Part shown: positions 21,560-34,013 of the stretch, piece after piece
Layout of the letters: each line of letters starts with the position of its first letter
Position numbering within the stretch: position 1 is the stretch's first letter
NCBI RefSeq assembly: GCF_004337985.1
Contig: NC_043741.1
Coordinates: 5,171,445 to 5,235,444 of the forward strand
Source of the DNA: Pyricularia pennisetigena
Taxonomy: Eukaryota > Ascomycota > Sordariomycetes > Magnaporthales > Pyriculariaceae
DNA length: 64,000 nt
Reading direction: 5' to 3'
Position numbers and translations under genes: made by a program
The notes under the pieces: generated by a model
The model's database searches: none
Seen by the model: the letters and a program-made list of their open reading frames with translations, nothing else
What the model was told of the DNA's origin: nothing

Positions 21560-22064
21560 TAGCTGAGGCAACTCTGAAGAACCCAGGCCGCTACCTACCC
21601 ATGGCGTGACTCTGGCAAATTCAGGTTCGCCCATTGTTTTTTTTTTATCTCGCTTGCTCGGAAGGACTGGCCGTGACCCCAAACGGCTGATATCAATCTG
21701 AGGGCCAATGCGAACCGCTGTCTGCATTCCCCCCAGACGTCCTGTATGCATGCTTGCAAATAGATGTGCATATGGAGGAGTCTGTAAGAGCACTCGCTGC
21801 TTGGATCGGCAGAGCCCGGAGTGCCAGCTACCGAGGGAACTCCCGCCCGTGCTTGGCTCTTGCCGTTTGGGGCAGTGAGCAAAGCCATTTGGTGGGATGT
21901 GGAAGCGGTTGGCTTATACAAGCCGTAATTCTTGCTTCAAATTAATCATGTCGATACCCCCAAGAAGGGAAACCCGCGATCCAGCTCCGCGATCTACATG
22001 TTTACTGAAAATATGAGCGATGCTGTCGTAACAATGAAAGCGCTGTGCGATAGAGTATCAAGTG

Positions 22065-22072
22065 TATAAAAA
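22065..22072 (+). promoter_or_regulatory. TATA box of the AA9 gene
   Basis: TATAAAAA lies 114 nt upstream of the AA9 ATG, in a reasonable position for a transcript start near 22095-22105. It is the only good TATA match close to the gene. Confidence 0.6.
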
Positions 22073-22178
22073 GGCGACAGCAAGCCCTTTCAAATTCGCT
22101 GGCTTGAAAATGCTTCAGCCATCAATCGCAGACCCCATTTCCACTTTGCGTCCATTCCTTTATCCTTAGACTCTCAAA

Positions 22179-23012
22179 ATGAAGACCCTCTCCAGCATCG
22201 CCCTCCTCTTCCTGAGCGCCGCGCCACTGGCAACCGCTCACGCCATCTTCAGCGACATCTGGGTGGACGGCGTGGACCAGAACCGGGCGTGCCTGCGCCC
22301 GGTGCCCAGCAACTCGCCGGTAGAGTCCGTCACGTCCAACGACCTCCGATGCAACGTCGGCGGGACTCGGGGCGTGTCGGGCATCTGCGAGGCCAAGGCG
22401 GGCGGGTCCATCACGGTCGAGATGCACCAGCAGCCAAACGACCGCAGCTGCGCCAATGAGGCCATCGGCGGCAACCACTTTGGTCCCGTCATGGTGTACA
22501 TGAGCAAGGTCAACGACGCGACCAGCGCGGACGGCTCGTCCCCTTGGTTCAAGGTCGACGAGTTTGGATACGACGCCGGGACCAAGACCTGGGGTACCGA
22601 TCTGTTGAACAAGGAGTGCGGCAAGAGGACGTTCAAGGTCCCGAGCAACATCCCCGCGGGTAACTATCTCGTGAGAGCCGAGGCCATTGCGCTTCACACC
22701 GCGTCCCAGACGGGCGGGGCGCAGTTTTACATGAGCTGCTTTGTAGGTTTATATAAATCTTTTTTTTTCTTCCTCTTCAATTCCGGCGTATATGGTAAAG
22801 AAAATCAAGGAAACAGGGTCGTAACTGATGGTGTATCCACTATACAGCAAGTCAACATCGCCGGAAGCGGCGGCGGCCAACTGCCTGCCGGAGTGTCGAT
22901 CCCCGAGGCTTACAATGCAAACGACCCGGGTATCAAGGTCAATATCTGGGACAGTGGATTCACCCAATACAAGATTCCGGGACCTGCTGTAATTGACAGA
23001 AGCTTCATGTGA
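22179..23012 (+). CDS. AA9 lytic polysaccharide monooxygenase (former GH61)
   Basis: Exons 22179-22742 and 22848-23012 give 242 aa. The 105-nt intron (GTAGGT donor, aactgat branch-like site, TATACAG end) is in frame and stop-free, but only splicing yields the conserved FYMSCFQVNI. A 20-residue signal peptide ends PLATA, leaving His21 as the mature N-terminus, the first ligand of the copper histidine brace. His100 (GGNHFGPV) is the second, and Tyr184 in QFYMSC is the axial Tyr, with Gln182 nearby. AA9 enzymes use copper and O2 or H2O2 to cleave cellulose or other beta-glucans oxidatively outside the cell. No CBM1 or GPI signal follows the catalytic domain, which ends KIPGPAVIDRSFM. Length suits a single-domain enzyme. 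Expression is probably driven by plant-wall signals; only a TATA box is visible. Confidence 0.93.
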   Translation: MKTLSSIALLFLSAAPLATAHAIFSDIWVDGVDQNRACLRPVPSNSPVESVTSNDLRCNVGGTRGVSGICEAKAGGSITVEMHQQPNDRSCANEAIGGNHFGPVMVYMSKVNDATSADGSSPWFKVDEFGYDAGTKTWGTDLLNKECGKRTFKVPSNIPAGNYLVRAEAIALHTASQTGGAQFYMSCFVGLYKSFFFFLFNSGVYGKENQGNRVVTDGVSTIQQVNIAGSGGGQLPAGVSIPEAYNANDPGIKVNIWDSGFTQYKIPGPAVIDRSFM

Positions 23013-24291
23013 AGGAATCTTGCCTTTTGGCCTAGGGACGTGGTTGTGTCAACTTTTCAAGAAACAGATGCAGAAGTTCGCCATAGTAGAGTTAGATTTG
23101 TAAAATGTTCACATGTTAAAGTCCAGCAACAAACAAACAATAACAAAAAACTGTTGAGATCTCGTTGTCAATGCAGTAATGTGGTGTGATTTTGCTCCTT
23201 GCTGTTGCGGTGGTACCACTTAAGTATGAAAGTTGCGCAGGGTCAGGCAACGGCCATTTTTCGGCGAACGGGTCTTGGGATTTCGATGCAACCTTGGCAT
23301 GCAAAACGGGGACCCCGGGTCCGTAATGCCTTGCTCAGGAACCCGTGTTTTTAGAATTTCGGGAGAGCCCGACTTGGACTATATCGTCGGCCGACAGATT
23401 CCCCATCGTGGGCAGATGCGCCGTCTGATGATGGATCAGTGAAAAGCCTTCTTTTGCTTCAAAGCCTGAAAGGCGACGCGATTGGTCTCTTTTGGGGGGG
23501 GGTGGGAACCCTCAGGGATTGGTAGGGTAAACCGGCAGTCAGGTCAATATCTCTGTGGACCCATGTGAGTGGGTGGGACCATGCGTCGACTCCCGACGAA
23601 CCTAGGTCCAAGCCAACCATCGTCAAGCATGCCCACTTTCCTTTCCATTTGGCTGACGTTGCCGATTGTCAGCCCAGATTCCGTCAATTCGCATTTTAGA
23701 CATTCAAAGAAGATCATTGTGTTACCCTTATCTAAGCAATGTTTGTTGAACACATTACTGTGGGCTGACGGAAACCAGAAACCCCCGAGGAAAACAGGGC
23801 AGGGGAATTAAAAAAAGAAAGAATCAAAAAGAAGAGAAGAAGCAAGGCACAAAGGCTTCTCATCCGACTGGCGGGGCACTCCACATCAAATCAAAGTCAC
23901 CCATTCTTTCGGCGTCGCTCTTTTGCGAACCCAACAGACGACTGCTGCACTGCACCTGTGGGCTCTATCATGATCAGACGTCCTTTAGCGCTCGTCTTGT
24001 ATATGCAATCTTACGAGAGAGCCTGATATGGACTGATCATTCATACACGCGTAAACACCGTGCAGAGCGCTTTACTACCTACCGTCAGATCTCAAAGACT
24101 TGCGGTCAGACGCACACCGGCCACGCTTGCCCGGGCCGAGATAAATTGAAAAAAACAAAAGAAATACGTGTGATTCTGTTACCATCACACTGGTTTTTGC
24201 TGTCGCTATATATTGATCATTGGGCGCAATTTTGTGTTGGGTCCGTTACTATTTTCTTGTCTGCTTATATACGCCAAGCAAATACAAGAAA
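23013..24291. other. intergenic region
   Basis: About 1.3 kb between two plus-strand genes, holding the AA9 3' UTR and the F-box promoter. A G9 run lies near 23493-23502 (ttttggggggggg). No gene or RNA found. Confidence 0.45.
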
Positions 24292-25438
24292 ATGGCATCT
24301 GACACAACAACACCGATCGACTCGTTGCCGAACGAGGTATGACATCCCGAAGCCCCCTGTGTTACCCAATCCAAAAGTGGATTGTTTTCCAAACAAGCAA
24401 AGCGAGAGGAAGAGAGGGAGAGAGGGAGAAAGAAATAAAAGCTTACACCTTGCGCCCAGATTCTCTATTCTATCCTCTCCCCCCTCTCGACCCAGGACCT
24501 TATCAAACTTGCCCCTGTCAACCGCCGCATATACACAACCGTCATCCGTCTCGTCCAACATCGCCTGGCAGCAGTTCTGGATGGCAAGAGCTCGCAGGAG
24601 CTCATTTTGGAGTGCTACCCACCCTCCGCAGCCCTGACCACTCCCTACCTCTTCTGCGACTTTGTCGAGACCAGCCGTCTGGATGGCAGCGGTTCTACAC
24701 TCCTAGACCCGGAAACGGAGCTCGACGGCAGCAGCAGCAGTGGCGCCCTGGGCGACCTGCGCAGCCTGTACTCGCGCTTCCGTCCCGTGGCCCAGGATGA
24801 GAACCGCCGCCCGAGGCATCGGTACCCGAGGCAAAGCAACAGCCTAGAGGATGGGGAGGAGGAGGACGATGACATGGCTCCGGAATCGCCTCCGTCTCTG
24901 GATGTCCACCTCGACGAGGGAGAGCAGTTTTCCCAGCTGGTGACGGTCACCAACGTCGTCGAGATGGGCTCCAGGCGGGGCCAGTTCCTGGGACACGCCA
25001 ACGTCAGCGACGGGGTGCTCAGGGTGTGGAGGGCATGGCTAGCCGCCGCCACCACCACCAATTCTGCTGCCGGCGGTCAAGGTGAGCATGGAGAGACGAT
25101 ACTGTGGGCTGACGCCGAGAGGCACGTGGGTGTGAGGTTCAGGGTCTCGAGGAAGAACGCTTGGAGCCAGCCTTTGCTCCTTGGGGCGGATGAGGATCCG
25201 CCTGTCAGCTACAGGCTTGACTACGAAGGTGAGTTTTGGCATCGCTTGATGCGCGGGACTGGGTTCCCAGACGAAGACGAATCCCCAGCGCAAGATAATG
25301 GGAGTTTGAACTGGGCTGGGCTAACCCTATCGTAACATAGAACTCGTGGTCAGGACCAGCCAGCTGCTTCTGACTATGGAGAGGTCGGAAAGTCAGGTGG
25401 CTACAAGCTCAGGTAACGATCTTATGCTCGTCCTATAA
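24292..25438 (+). CDS. F-box protein
   Basis: Exons 24292-24336, 24460-25228 and 25341-25438 give 303 aa. The first acceptor was chosen at GCGCCCAG (24459) rather than the later CGACCCAG (24497): only the earlier one completes the F-box, reading LPNE then ILYSILSPLSTQDLIKLAPV. The second intron (25229-25340) has GTGAGT, gctaac and CATAG. The F-box spans about residues 10-42 and would bind Skp1 in an SCF ubiquitin ligase. The rest, with an acidic patch (EDGEEEDDDMAPE) near 145 and a region rich in beta-strand character, has no LRR, WD or other known substrate domain. The C-terminus (SSGNDLMLVL) is short; a further intron starting at GTAACG (25413) cannot be excluded. Substrate unknown. Confidence 0.78.
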
Positions 25439-28400
25439 GCACACATCAGCCCGCCGAGCCGAGGACTGCACCAAACAAAATGGACTCTGGGGGAAGACTT
25501 GTGTCTGCTGTTTGCTGCCTATGTTTTGTTCTTGTCCTTTTTGTGACACATGAATACGCCCTTGCAAACCCGATCAGTGTCGGTGCAGCGAGAAAGAGAC
25601 AAGAGAGAAAACTTCCCCGTCCACTCAATCAGCACGATTTTAAGGGTTGAGTGACGGCCTGGCTATGCTTGACAACGAGAGCGGCGCCGACCTTTTTTTT
25701 TTTTTTTTTTTTTTTTTTCATATCCTTTACACTGGCCCTAGTATGGGGATCAGGGGAGAGAAAGCCTCTATCGCTGCACAGCAATCAAGCCGGTGAAGGT
25801 GAAAGTTTGGGCGGGAGGACACGCTGATGGGCGGATTTGTTTGCAACACCGTCATACTGATCATTTCCTGGCCATTCGTGCGCTTGCACCTTTTGTTGCC
25901 TACAGGTTCTTCCATTTACATCGACCCGAGAGGCTCGGTTCCACAACCGGTGCAGGCTCTCTACTACCCATTTTATCCAATGTTAGGATTTGGGGATGTG
26001 ATGGGGTTCGGCAAAGTGATGGACGATCTCATCAAAGTGGCCTGAAGTGTGGATTTGGAGAGATCGAAGGGATATATAATGATGTGATAAACTACATTGG
26101 ATGTCAGGACCAGCACGGTGGAGCAAGTCTGATATCCTGGACCCTGGGAAAGAAGACTGGTTTGGTTGACAGCTCGGTTATAGAAGCGTAAAGGGTTGTG
26201 GAGCACACAAGCAATAGATTTTTCTATTTTGGGTAATTTGCTGCTACTTTTCTTTTGAGCAAGTTTTGCGGTACAGAGTAGAAGCGGTACCAGCACATGT
26301 GACATTCATGCAAAAGGGTGGTTCAGCCCTGCGAGCGCAGTTACGACCCTGGCTGTTCTTTTGTCTCAAAGTCGTTCAGACCTAGATCCATGGTGACTTT
26401 GTGATTTATGCATGACGGTTTGATTGACGAAACCTCATCCTGTCAACCCACAAGAAAAATCGCGTCTTTGGCCCTTCGTGGAATCCATCAACCTGGTTCA
26501 ATGTCCATGCGTCAATCCAAGATTCCCTTTTTCTCGGGAGTCGCTGTCTGTCGGGCGCTGGCAGGAGTAAAACTTACGTTATTACAAGGGGCTCGGACCA
26601 TAGGCTCTTTGGTGATGCTCGGTGTCCATACGCCGGTTTATGCCTACCTGTTGATCATGGTTTGTCATACAGTTTTCTCAAGCCTCGGCATGGCGGGATC
26701 CGATTGGATTAAGAAAAAAGAAAAAAAAGTATGCATTTTCGGGGTCTTGTTCTAAATATTTTCTTGATGGGCGAGTGGAAAAACGGTGGTCATGCCGGAC
26801 AAGTCACTCACGATGGCAACATGCAACATCTCCCCTGTCTCATGTCGTTTTTGTCCCTAAAAAAAAAGTACTTAGTGCTTCCAGTTCGTGGAAATACGTT
26901 CATCCCAAGAGCCCCAAGTTAAGATGTCTCATTGTGGTAAAGATAGACGGATCCATTGTAACCAAGACCAGATGATGGGTAGATTCCCGGTACGGAATTG
27001 ACAGGGCTTCTTACCTAACCCCGGCAAGCCAGCCAGTAATATGCGGGGCTTACTCTGTTCTCGAGGCCTCTGAGCTAGACTATTTTAAAGATTGATGGGG
27101 GGAATATTGGAAGAAGAAACAAAAGAAAGTGAATGAAAATTGTCACCGCATAGTAGCTAGTAATTACATTAAGGATATGCTATGCTCCGGTCACAGCTTG
27201 GCACTTTATCGTGATCGATGAAGTTTTCTTTTGTTCATCCAAGAGACGCCTTTGCTTCCCCATATGCACAATTGCTTTTTATCCCCAACCGTCAACTTTG
27301 CTTCTTGAAATTGATTCGCTACATCATAATTGACTGACCAAGGTACTTTAATTTCTTGCCTCTTCCCCACCTACTGAATCGCCTACTGTTGAATTAATTT
27401 ATTAGTTGATTAGTGATTCATTACCTTCCCTAGTACAAGGAATGACGGCGATGACTATCCCTGCCAAGTCAATCGTTGCCCCTTTGCTCAGCCTCACGTC
27501 CTGATGACTTGCCAGATCCTCTCGACACAAAGTAGAAGATAGAATTGAGGTCAGAAGCAGCAAGTATTGGCAAAATGGAGTTCCGCCGGCATATTTTATC
27601 ATGAGTGGACTATCTTGAGCCCATGTAAATAGCCTGACTATTCATCTCAAATCTCTAATGTGTTAATTTAAAAGAAAATCTTGATGCTCTTGACGAGATT
27701 CCAATGCCGTTCTTCGGTATTTGGTCTTGTCCAAGATTCCGACCTGGGGCATGATGATAAGATACCGAATGTTTCGCACAGGCTCCCTCCTTCCCTTGCG
27801 CCATAGAAGACAGAAGTCGCGGCTGCGATCGAATCGTACCTATACTACTGCTATATGCCCTTGATGACCTGGCCTCTCCGCACATGGAAAAGATCCACTA
27901 AACCGTTGATCGTCATGACAAAAAGCAAAGACGACACTTTCGCATCTAATGTCGACGGAGGTCCGTGTCTTTGCAAGATCGGATCAAAGGCTGATACTAC
28001 ATAGTTCAGATGTTGCACAGTTGCCTGGCTTCCACCCTGCAATTTAGCTTATCTATTTATTGTAAGTACAATGCGTTGCGACGTGCATACTAGCAGCGCA
28101 ACCCTCAACTTCTTTATTTCACCGGGGTTGTACTCGCTAGGCCTCCAAACCTCGGTCAAAAGATACATTAAACTTGGCTCACACGGAGGGACATGCACAT
28201 CCAGAAAGGCGGGTCATTCGTTTCAGCCTCCAACGTTGCCAAGGGCCAAAACGTCAAACCCTGCTGCCCCGGTTGTCAGTGCGCATGGCTGTGGGTAGCA
28301 ACCAAGCCCCCCCACTGAAATTGTCAGACCAATAGGGCGTAGTGCCGAGCTCCATCCGTACTGTATTGCGTTAAAGAAAGTCTTTCAGCTGCAGGGCTTC

Positions 28401-29478
28401 TGCTATTTGGGCCCAACCACAGCGGTGAGATTGGGATGGGTCACACTCCGGGATTGGCCGGGCACGTTTTCAACTTCAAGCGGCTCACACCACTTTGCCA
28501 ACTTCGATACTCTAACAACCTTACTGCACGGATCATTGATGGTCCCTTGGCGATACTGTTTTGCATGATGACATTCGCATGAGTGGAAAGATGAGGGCTT
28601 TTTTGCTCCGTTCCGTCAAGTTGTGCCTTGTGCCTTGTGTATGTCAAATGTCAATCAGTGTTTATCTGGATTCGACTCGGTCAGTTTTTGTCCTCGACAA
28701 AAAAAAACCCGCATCGCTTAGTGACCGCAATACTGCCAAATTGTGCAGATCTTGTTCCTTTCTTCATGGCCATATCCCGGCGCCACATCAACGGTAAAAG
28801 ATGAAGAAAGAAAAGTTCTTTTGTGGGTTTCGCTTCCTCCCGACCCATCCGCGTGCCCTGGTCCCTCATCTCTCAAACGAGATACATGCGTAATCAAAAT
28901 TTTCTACCAGCTGTTTTCGTAACTTTCTTCGCTGCCCCCCTGCCCCCCTGCCCCATTATTATTATCACAGTGCTGCTATAGACAGCTTTGAGTGATCGTC
29001 ATCCCAAGCAACCCCACTCGCTTAACGTCCCTTACCCCCGTCCTAGGGCCATCTTTACAATCTTTTTTTGATCCTTGCCCGTTTCTTCACTGGCGCGCAA
29101 CTTTCCCTTTCTCTCTTATGCAATGTCATGTGCATCTAGGCTGGGGTGAACACGGACCCTTTTCTATTTTCCTGGGTGTTTGCCTTTGTGCTCCCTTTTC
29201 CCTTCCCCCTTCGGTTCCAATGTTTCTTGCGTAGGGAACATCATATATTCCTCTTTTTTTTTTCTTCTTTTTTTTTTTTTTTTCTCCCTGGCTCCTTGCT
29301 GGATCAAGGCTTGCCATTTTTCTTTACGTTCCATTCTTTGAGCAGGGCTAGGCATCTCTGCCTCTGGAGATTCTCCTGCCGGACAGCGAGAAGGCTTGGG
29401 CCCATTACAGACACTCCTTTATATCGTTTTATTTCTCTTACTTTTTTGTTTGTTTCTTCTTTTTGGTGGTAATTCAAG
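25439..29478. other. 4-kb gene-poor region
   Basis: The longest gap of the GC-balanced part. It includes T26 at 25693-25718, C-rich short repeats near 28937-28954 (cccccctg) and T-rich stretches at 29253-29283. Open frames here (for example 25793-26191 and 26408-26755) lack domains and splice partners. The last few hundred bases are a pyrimidine-rich promoter/5' UTR of the MFS gene, typical for filamentous fungi. I see nothing else. Confidence 0.45.
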
Positions 29479-31671
29479 ATGGAGTCATTATCAGACCTCG
29501 CAAGGGTCGCCAGGAGAGCACAGGAGGACGCGCAGAGGGCAGCAGAGGCTCCGAGCCCCGTCGAGCCAGCGCAGGTTGCGAACAATGAGGCGGGTTATGA
29601 GTCGGGTTCGAAGCAGGATATGTCGATACCGCATACGCCGAATATGGTAATCGTGCCTCCATTAATCCAGGACTTGAGGTTGGGTTCCGCGCCGCCGTCG
29701 GCAGGACTACCGCTTCCGCCACTACCTGCTGCTGCGAAATCGCCCTCGGCTATTTCCACTACTAGTTCGGCGTCGGGAAGCACAAACGCTACCTCTTTAG
29801 GCGACCAAAAGAGCATCGAAACCATCTCGGTCGCGACGCCGGCAAAGATAGCCCCGCTGAATGTTGGTCAGCGCATTGAAATCTCCCCCGATTACAGGCC
29901 GAAAACGAGCTCGACGAAGCGTCTTTCGTTTGGTTCCGCCGCTTCCAGTAAAAGACCTATCAAGTACGCCAGGGGTAGGCATGCGGGTATCGAGTTGTCC
30001 CCGCAGCCGAGCGACGACGACAACGATCCTCTGGTGAGTATTTATCAACTACGTTGGGAAATGAAAAAAAAAAAGGCCCTTGAAGTCAAAGCTGACTTAT
30101 TTGCGTAGAACTGGCCACTGTGGAAGAAGGATCTCAACCTGGCAGCACTTTTGGTCACCGTTGCCCTGATCCAAGTGATGAAGACCGTCTTTGTCTCGGT
30201 TAATGTTGTTCTAGAACAAACTCTCAACCGGTCGTACACGGCCATTGCGGCCCTGACAGGCGCGCCGCTGATTTTCTCCGCCGTAACCGGCATGGTCGCT
30301 CTGGTCGCATCGCGCGTGTACGGCAAGAGGCCAGTCTATCTCGCCGCCACCGCGCTCATCTTCTTCAGCTCCATCTGGAACGCAGCCGTGAACGACTTCA
30401 ACCAGGCACTGGCCGCGCGCATCTTCCAGGGGATGGGCTGGGGCGTCTTTGACTCGCTCGTGCTGGGCTCGATCCACGACACCTTCTTTGAGCACGAGCG
30501 CGGCCTGCGCGTGGCCATCTACCAGATCGTGTCGGTAGGCACCCTCTGGGGAGGCCCTATACTCGGCGGCGTCGCGTCGCAGAACCCCGCCAGCTGGCAG
30601 ACTCAGTTCCAGATACTCTGCAGCTTCCAGGCCGTGTCGGTGCTGCTCGTCGCCCTGGCCGTACCCGAGACGGCCTTTGACAGGGCTTTTGTCCTCCGTA
30701 ACACCCCCAGCACCGCTGGGACCTGGAAGCAGCCATCGCTCAGGCCGCGCGCGCATGTCGACGTGGAAAAGGCCAGGGAGTACCTGCTGACCATGAAGCC
30801 AGTCAGCTACAACGCCCGCGACCAGGACAGGGACCTTCTTCTGCAGGCACCCCGGGCCGTGATCGCGCCGACGACCATGATGCTCGTCTTGGCGTCCTTC
30901 ATCCCTTTCTCGGCGCTCTGGTCCATCGCGAGCTCGTTCAGCATGTTGTTTGCACACCTGCCCTTCAACATGTCGCCGTCGCAGATCGGCGCGCTGATGG
31001 CGGGCCCCTTCATCCTGGGCGTGCTCACGACCGCCTTCTTTGCCCTGACTCCGTTCTGGCAGCGCATCAAGTCTTGCCCCAAGATCGGGCTGATTGCCCT
31101 GGCCACGGGCTCCCTCCTGACCTTCGTCGCGACCCTGACCATGGGCCTGTACATCCAGATGGCCATGGCGACGCCCATGGCTACCGCCGCCGCCGCCGCC
31201 GCAGCCAGAACCACCCCGGCCGCCGCCTCCGAAACGAGCCCCTTTATGATCGACGGCGTGGCCAAGAACGTGAGCTTCCCCGCGTTGGGTTTCCTGCTGG
31301 GTCTCTTGGCGGCGGGCGCCTACACCCTGGACGCGACGGTGCGCCCGACCATCCGCCGCTCGACGTCGTTCACGTCGTCGAACCTGGGCATCGCGCTGCG
31401 CAACACGGTCGACATGGAGGGCGCCGTCTCCATCTGGCGCGCCCTGATCGCGGGCATCTTTGTCATCGGCACGCCAAACATCTCGTGGACCTTTTCAGCC
31501 ATCGCCGGCAGCCTGCTCGGTTTCGCTGTCACGCAGGTGGTGCTCATCGTCGTCCTGGCCGTCGTCTGGTGGCGCTTCGACCAAGACATCATACGGTGGG
31601 ACGGAGTCGTCATGAAGCTGGTCGACCTGGGCTCGCTCAAGAGGTCGGGTAGCTATATGGATATGGACTGA
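29479..31671 (+). CDS. MFS transporter with long cytoplasmic N-terminus (DHA1-like)
   Basis: Exons 29479-30033 and 30109-31671 give 705 aa. The 75-nt intron (GTGAGT, gctgac branch site, GCGTAG) is phase 0 and restores the hallmark DNDPLNWPLWKKDLNLAA. Residues 1-180 are disordered, Ser/Pro-rich and probably cytoplasmic. After NWP there are about twelve hydrophobic segments, six on each side of a central loop around 385-425. A motif-A-like sequence (ASRVYGKRP) follows the second segment near residue 252. The DPLNWP signature occurs in HOL1/DHA-type fungal drug:H+ and polyamine-type antiporters, so proton-coupled export or uptake of a small organic molecule is inferred. An Ala-rich run (ATAAAAAAARTTPAAAS, about 543) lies in a loop. 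No biosynthetic cluster surrounds it, so the substrate is unknown. Confidence 0.87.
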
Positions 31672-34013
31672 GCCAGGGGGGCGTCATTCTTGCCCGGAAG
31701 AACGACTTTACCTTGTCTTTCACTTTGGTTGATTGTGCACGTTGCACGTCAGCATTTTCTCACTCACTCACTCAGCTTTGCTTTTTTCATTTTTATTTTT
31801 ATTTTTGTTATACCTGGCTGTCACCCGGACCTCTGACCGAATGGGATTATTTTTGTTTTTTTCTTTGTGTTTGTTTTGTCTACCTACTAGCTGTATACCC
31901 TCATTTCATACCCTTGAATCCTTACTTCACTTGGTGGCCAGAAAAAGAAATGTGAACTTCAGAGAAGACCTCTAATATCTAAAACTTAGCTCGTTGAATG
32001 TAAGCATCTTATATAAGTCGCAAGAGCACTTTCTAGCAACACATTCTTGGATGATATTCAGTCGATCCCATCCTGGCGACGGTGGCGATGGCTATGGCTA
32101 ATTGTGTGTGTGTGTGTGTGTGTGTTTTTTTTTTTTTCTGATTTCATCCGAACTGGACACCGTCAAAAAGCATCCGAGTCGCTGATCGACAGGCGGGTAT
32201 GAATGATCAGATGATTGGAAGATCCGGGTACAACCGCAAGCAGGCATGAGGCGGCCAACAGCCAATTACAGTAGACTAAAAGGGGAAAAATACAGGGTAG
32301 AAAAACACAGCAATCGCCGAGAGCTGTCTGGGACAGCCCTGTCAATGCGGCCAAATGCGGCGACGGCTGGGTTGTCTGATGCGCCTGGCTAGTCAGGCTT
32401 TGAGTGGCCAACATTTCTTCTTGCTAAGTTCGACACGGTAGCTATCGTGCACGTCGTGACAGTCCCGACGGATTAAAGAGCCCGCGTCTTCGTGTCTGGT
32501 CTGCTTTGCATTTCGACACCACACCAGCAGTTTAAGCAGCCTTTGGGTGGGATTGACAAATCTTAGCATCATCCAACTCTCGCAAGCCAACCACGATCTA
32601 TGCAAGCCCATGAAAAGGGGCAAGATGTGTCTTGCAGGTAGGTTGGGATCAGATCTGCCCCGTCTTAACCCGAGCACAAGTCTTTTTTTCCCCGATCTCG
32701 GCTCATGTATAAAATGAAACAAACAAAAACTTGTCTCGGGAAGCTCTGTTGATGAACTTGTTCCTTGGTCGGCGGCTTGCAGCGGCCGTAGCACTGCATG
32801 ACACCCATTGCCATTTCTCCACGTGCCTCACGGTCCCAGGTCGCTGGCCCTGGGTGAGACATTTCATCTCATCCCATCTGGGCCCATCGGGAGGGAGCGA
32901 CGAATATAAGAAGAAAAAAAAGTGTGTCACTTGTTCTTCATCTAATGTACCCCTCTTCACACGTGAGCTTGACCGATGAGCTTCTGAAGAGGACTCACGG
33001 CCGGGTTTGCGGGCTCACTACACTGCACCTGCCCGCTGCACCTCAAAACAATTCATGGAAATTCGATGCGGGTGCCCATTCAATCATATCTTGGGTGTCG
33101 GGTCATACGCAGACGCAACAACCCGTAAAGCTGATGCGGGGGTGGGTGCTGTTTGCTGCAGTTGGTTTGACCGTTTCCATTCATAGAGGGCAGATGAGAA
33201 ACAGAAACGTTGGACGCACCACCACTCCGACCAGGGGCTTTTTTTCAGCTCGGAACTTTTAAAGAAAGGGAACAAAAAAAAAGAAAGAAAATCCGTGGTG
33301 TAAAATATCAGATGCTCGTTCCCTCCCTGATCCCTTAAACAATGACACGTTGAGATCGTCACAAAGAACAAACGCTCCGTTCTAATAAGCGTGATAAGCG
33401 AGCGGAGTGTGGAGCCTATTGGTGAATTGGACAATGCCAAAATCCAAGCGTGGCTGCCAAGCTGCCGCCATCGGTGCGTTTGGGTTGACAGAAGCGGACA
33501 ACTTAAGCGAGTGCTGATCAAAGCAGAGAGAAAGGCAAATCAAAACCAGGTCTGCTTTTGCGCTTCCGTTTGTTTAGCTCCAAGGACGCCGATTTCTTGG
33601 CTAGGCTAAGCTTAGGATTTGCGGGTCAAGGCCGTCGTTTGGGCTGTATTAATCTAGAAGCTCAGGAATGCGAATGCGAAGTGGGATGGATGATTGATTC
33701 TATTTATTAGTCACCGCGGGCAAACAGAAAATATCTTGTTGCGCAGCTGCAAATGAGAGGATGATTTGACTGTAAATCACCACAGACTGCATTCTGCTGG
33801 TGCTGCGTAACACGACATAAATAGGGTCTTGTCTACCTCGAAATCTACTCCTTGATGGCTCTTGTCTCGGGTATCCACTGTCACTAACCATTCCAGTGTC
33901 TCCCGAATATCTTCAACACAAACCTTGGTAAAGCTCAAGGGTCTCGCAAGATTCACCCTAAGCAGAAAGCAGATAAAGCAACCCACATATCTGAACAGTC
34001 AACATTGGAAATC
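31672..34013. other. intergenic region
   Basis: About 2.3 kb between two plus-strand genes. It holds a (GT)10 microsatellite at 32104-32124 followed by a T run, and some A/T homopolymers. No coding potential with domain support, no RNA gene. Confidence 0.45.

Larger units (their letters stand above)
20168..22178. other. divergent intergenic region containing a TIR element
   Basis: About 2 kb between the divergent HD-domain and AA9 genes. It holds a MITE-like element at 21087-21559 and a TATA box at 22065. The rest shows no gene. One CREA-like site (CCCCAG) occurs at 21731-21736, about 450 bp before the AA9 start; a single such hexamer is weak evidence for carbon repression. Confidence 0.5.

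Noticed and set aside
24498..25335. F-box gene with acceptor at CGACCCAG
   Set aside because: It would delete the core of the F-box; the acceptor at 24459 restores the full motif with correct phase.
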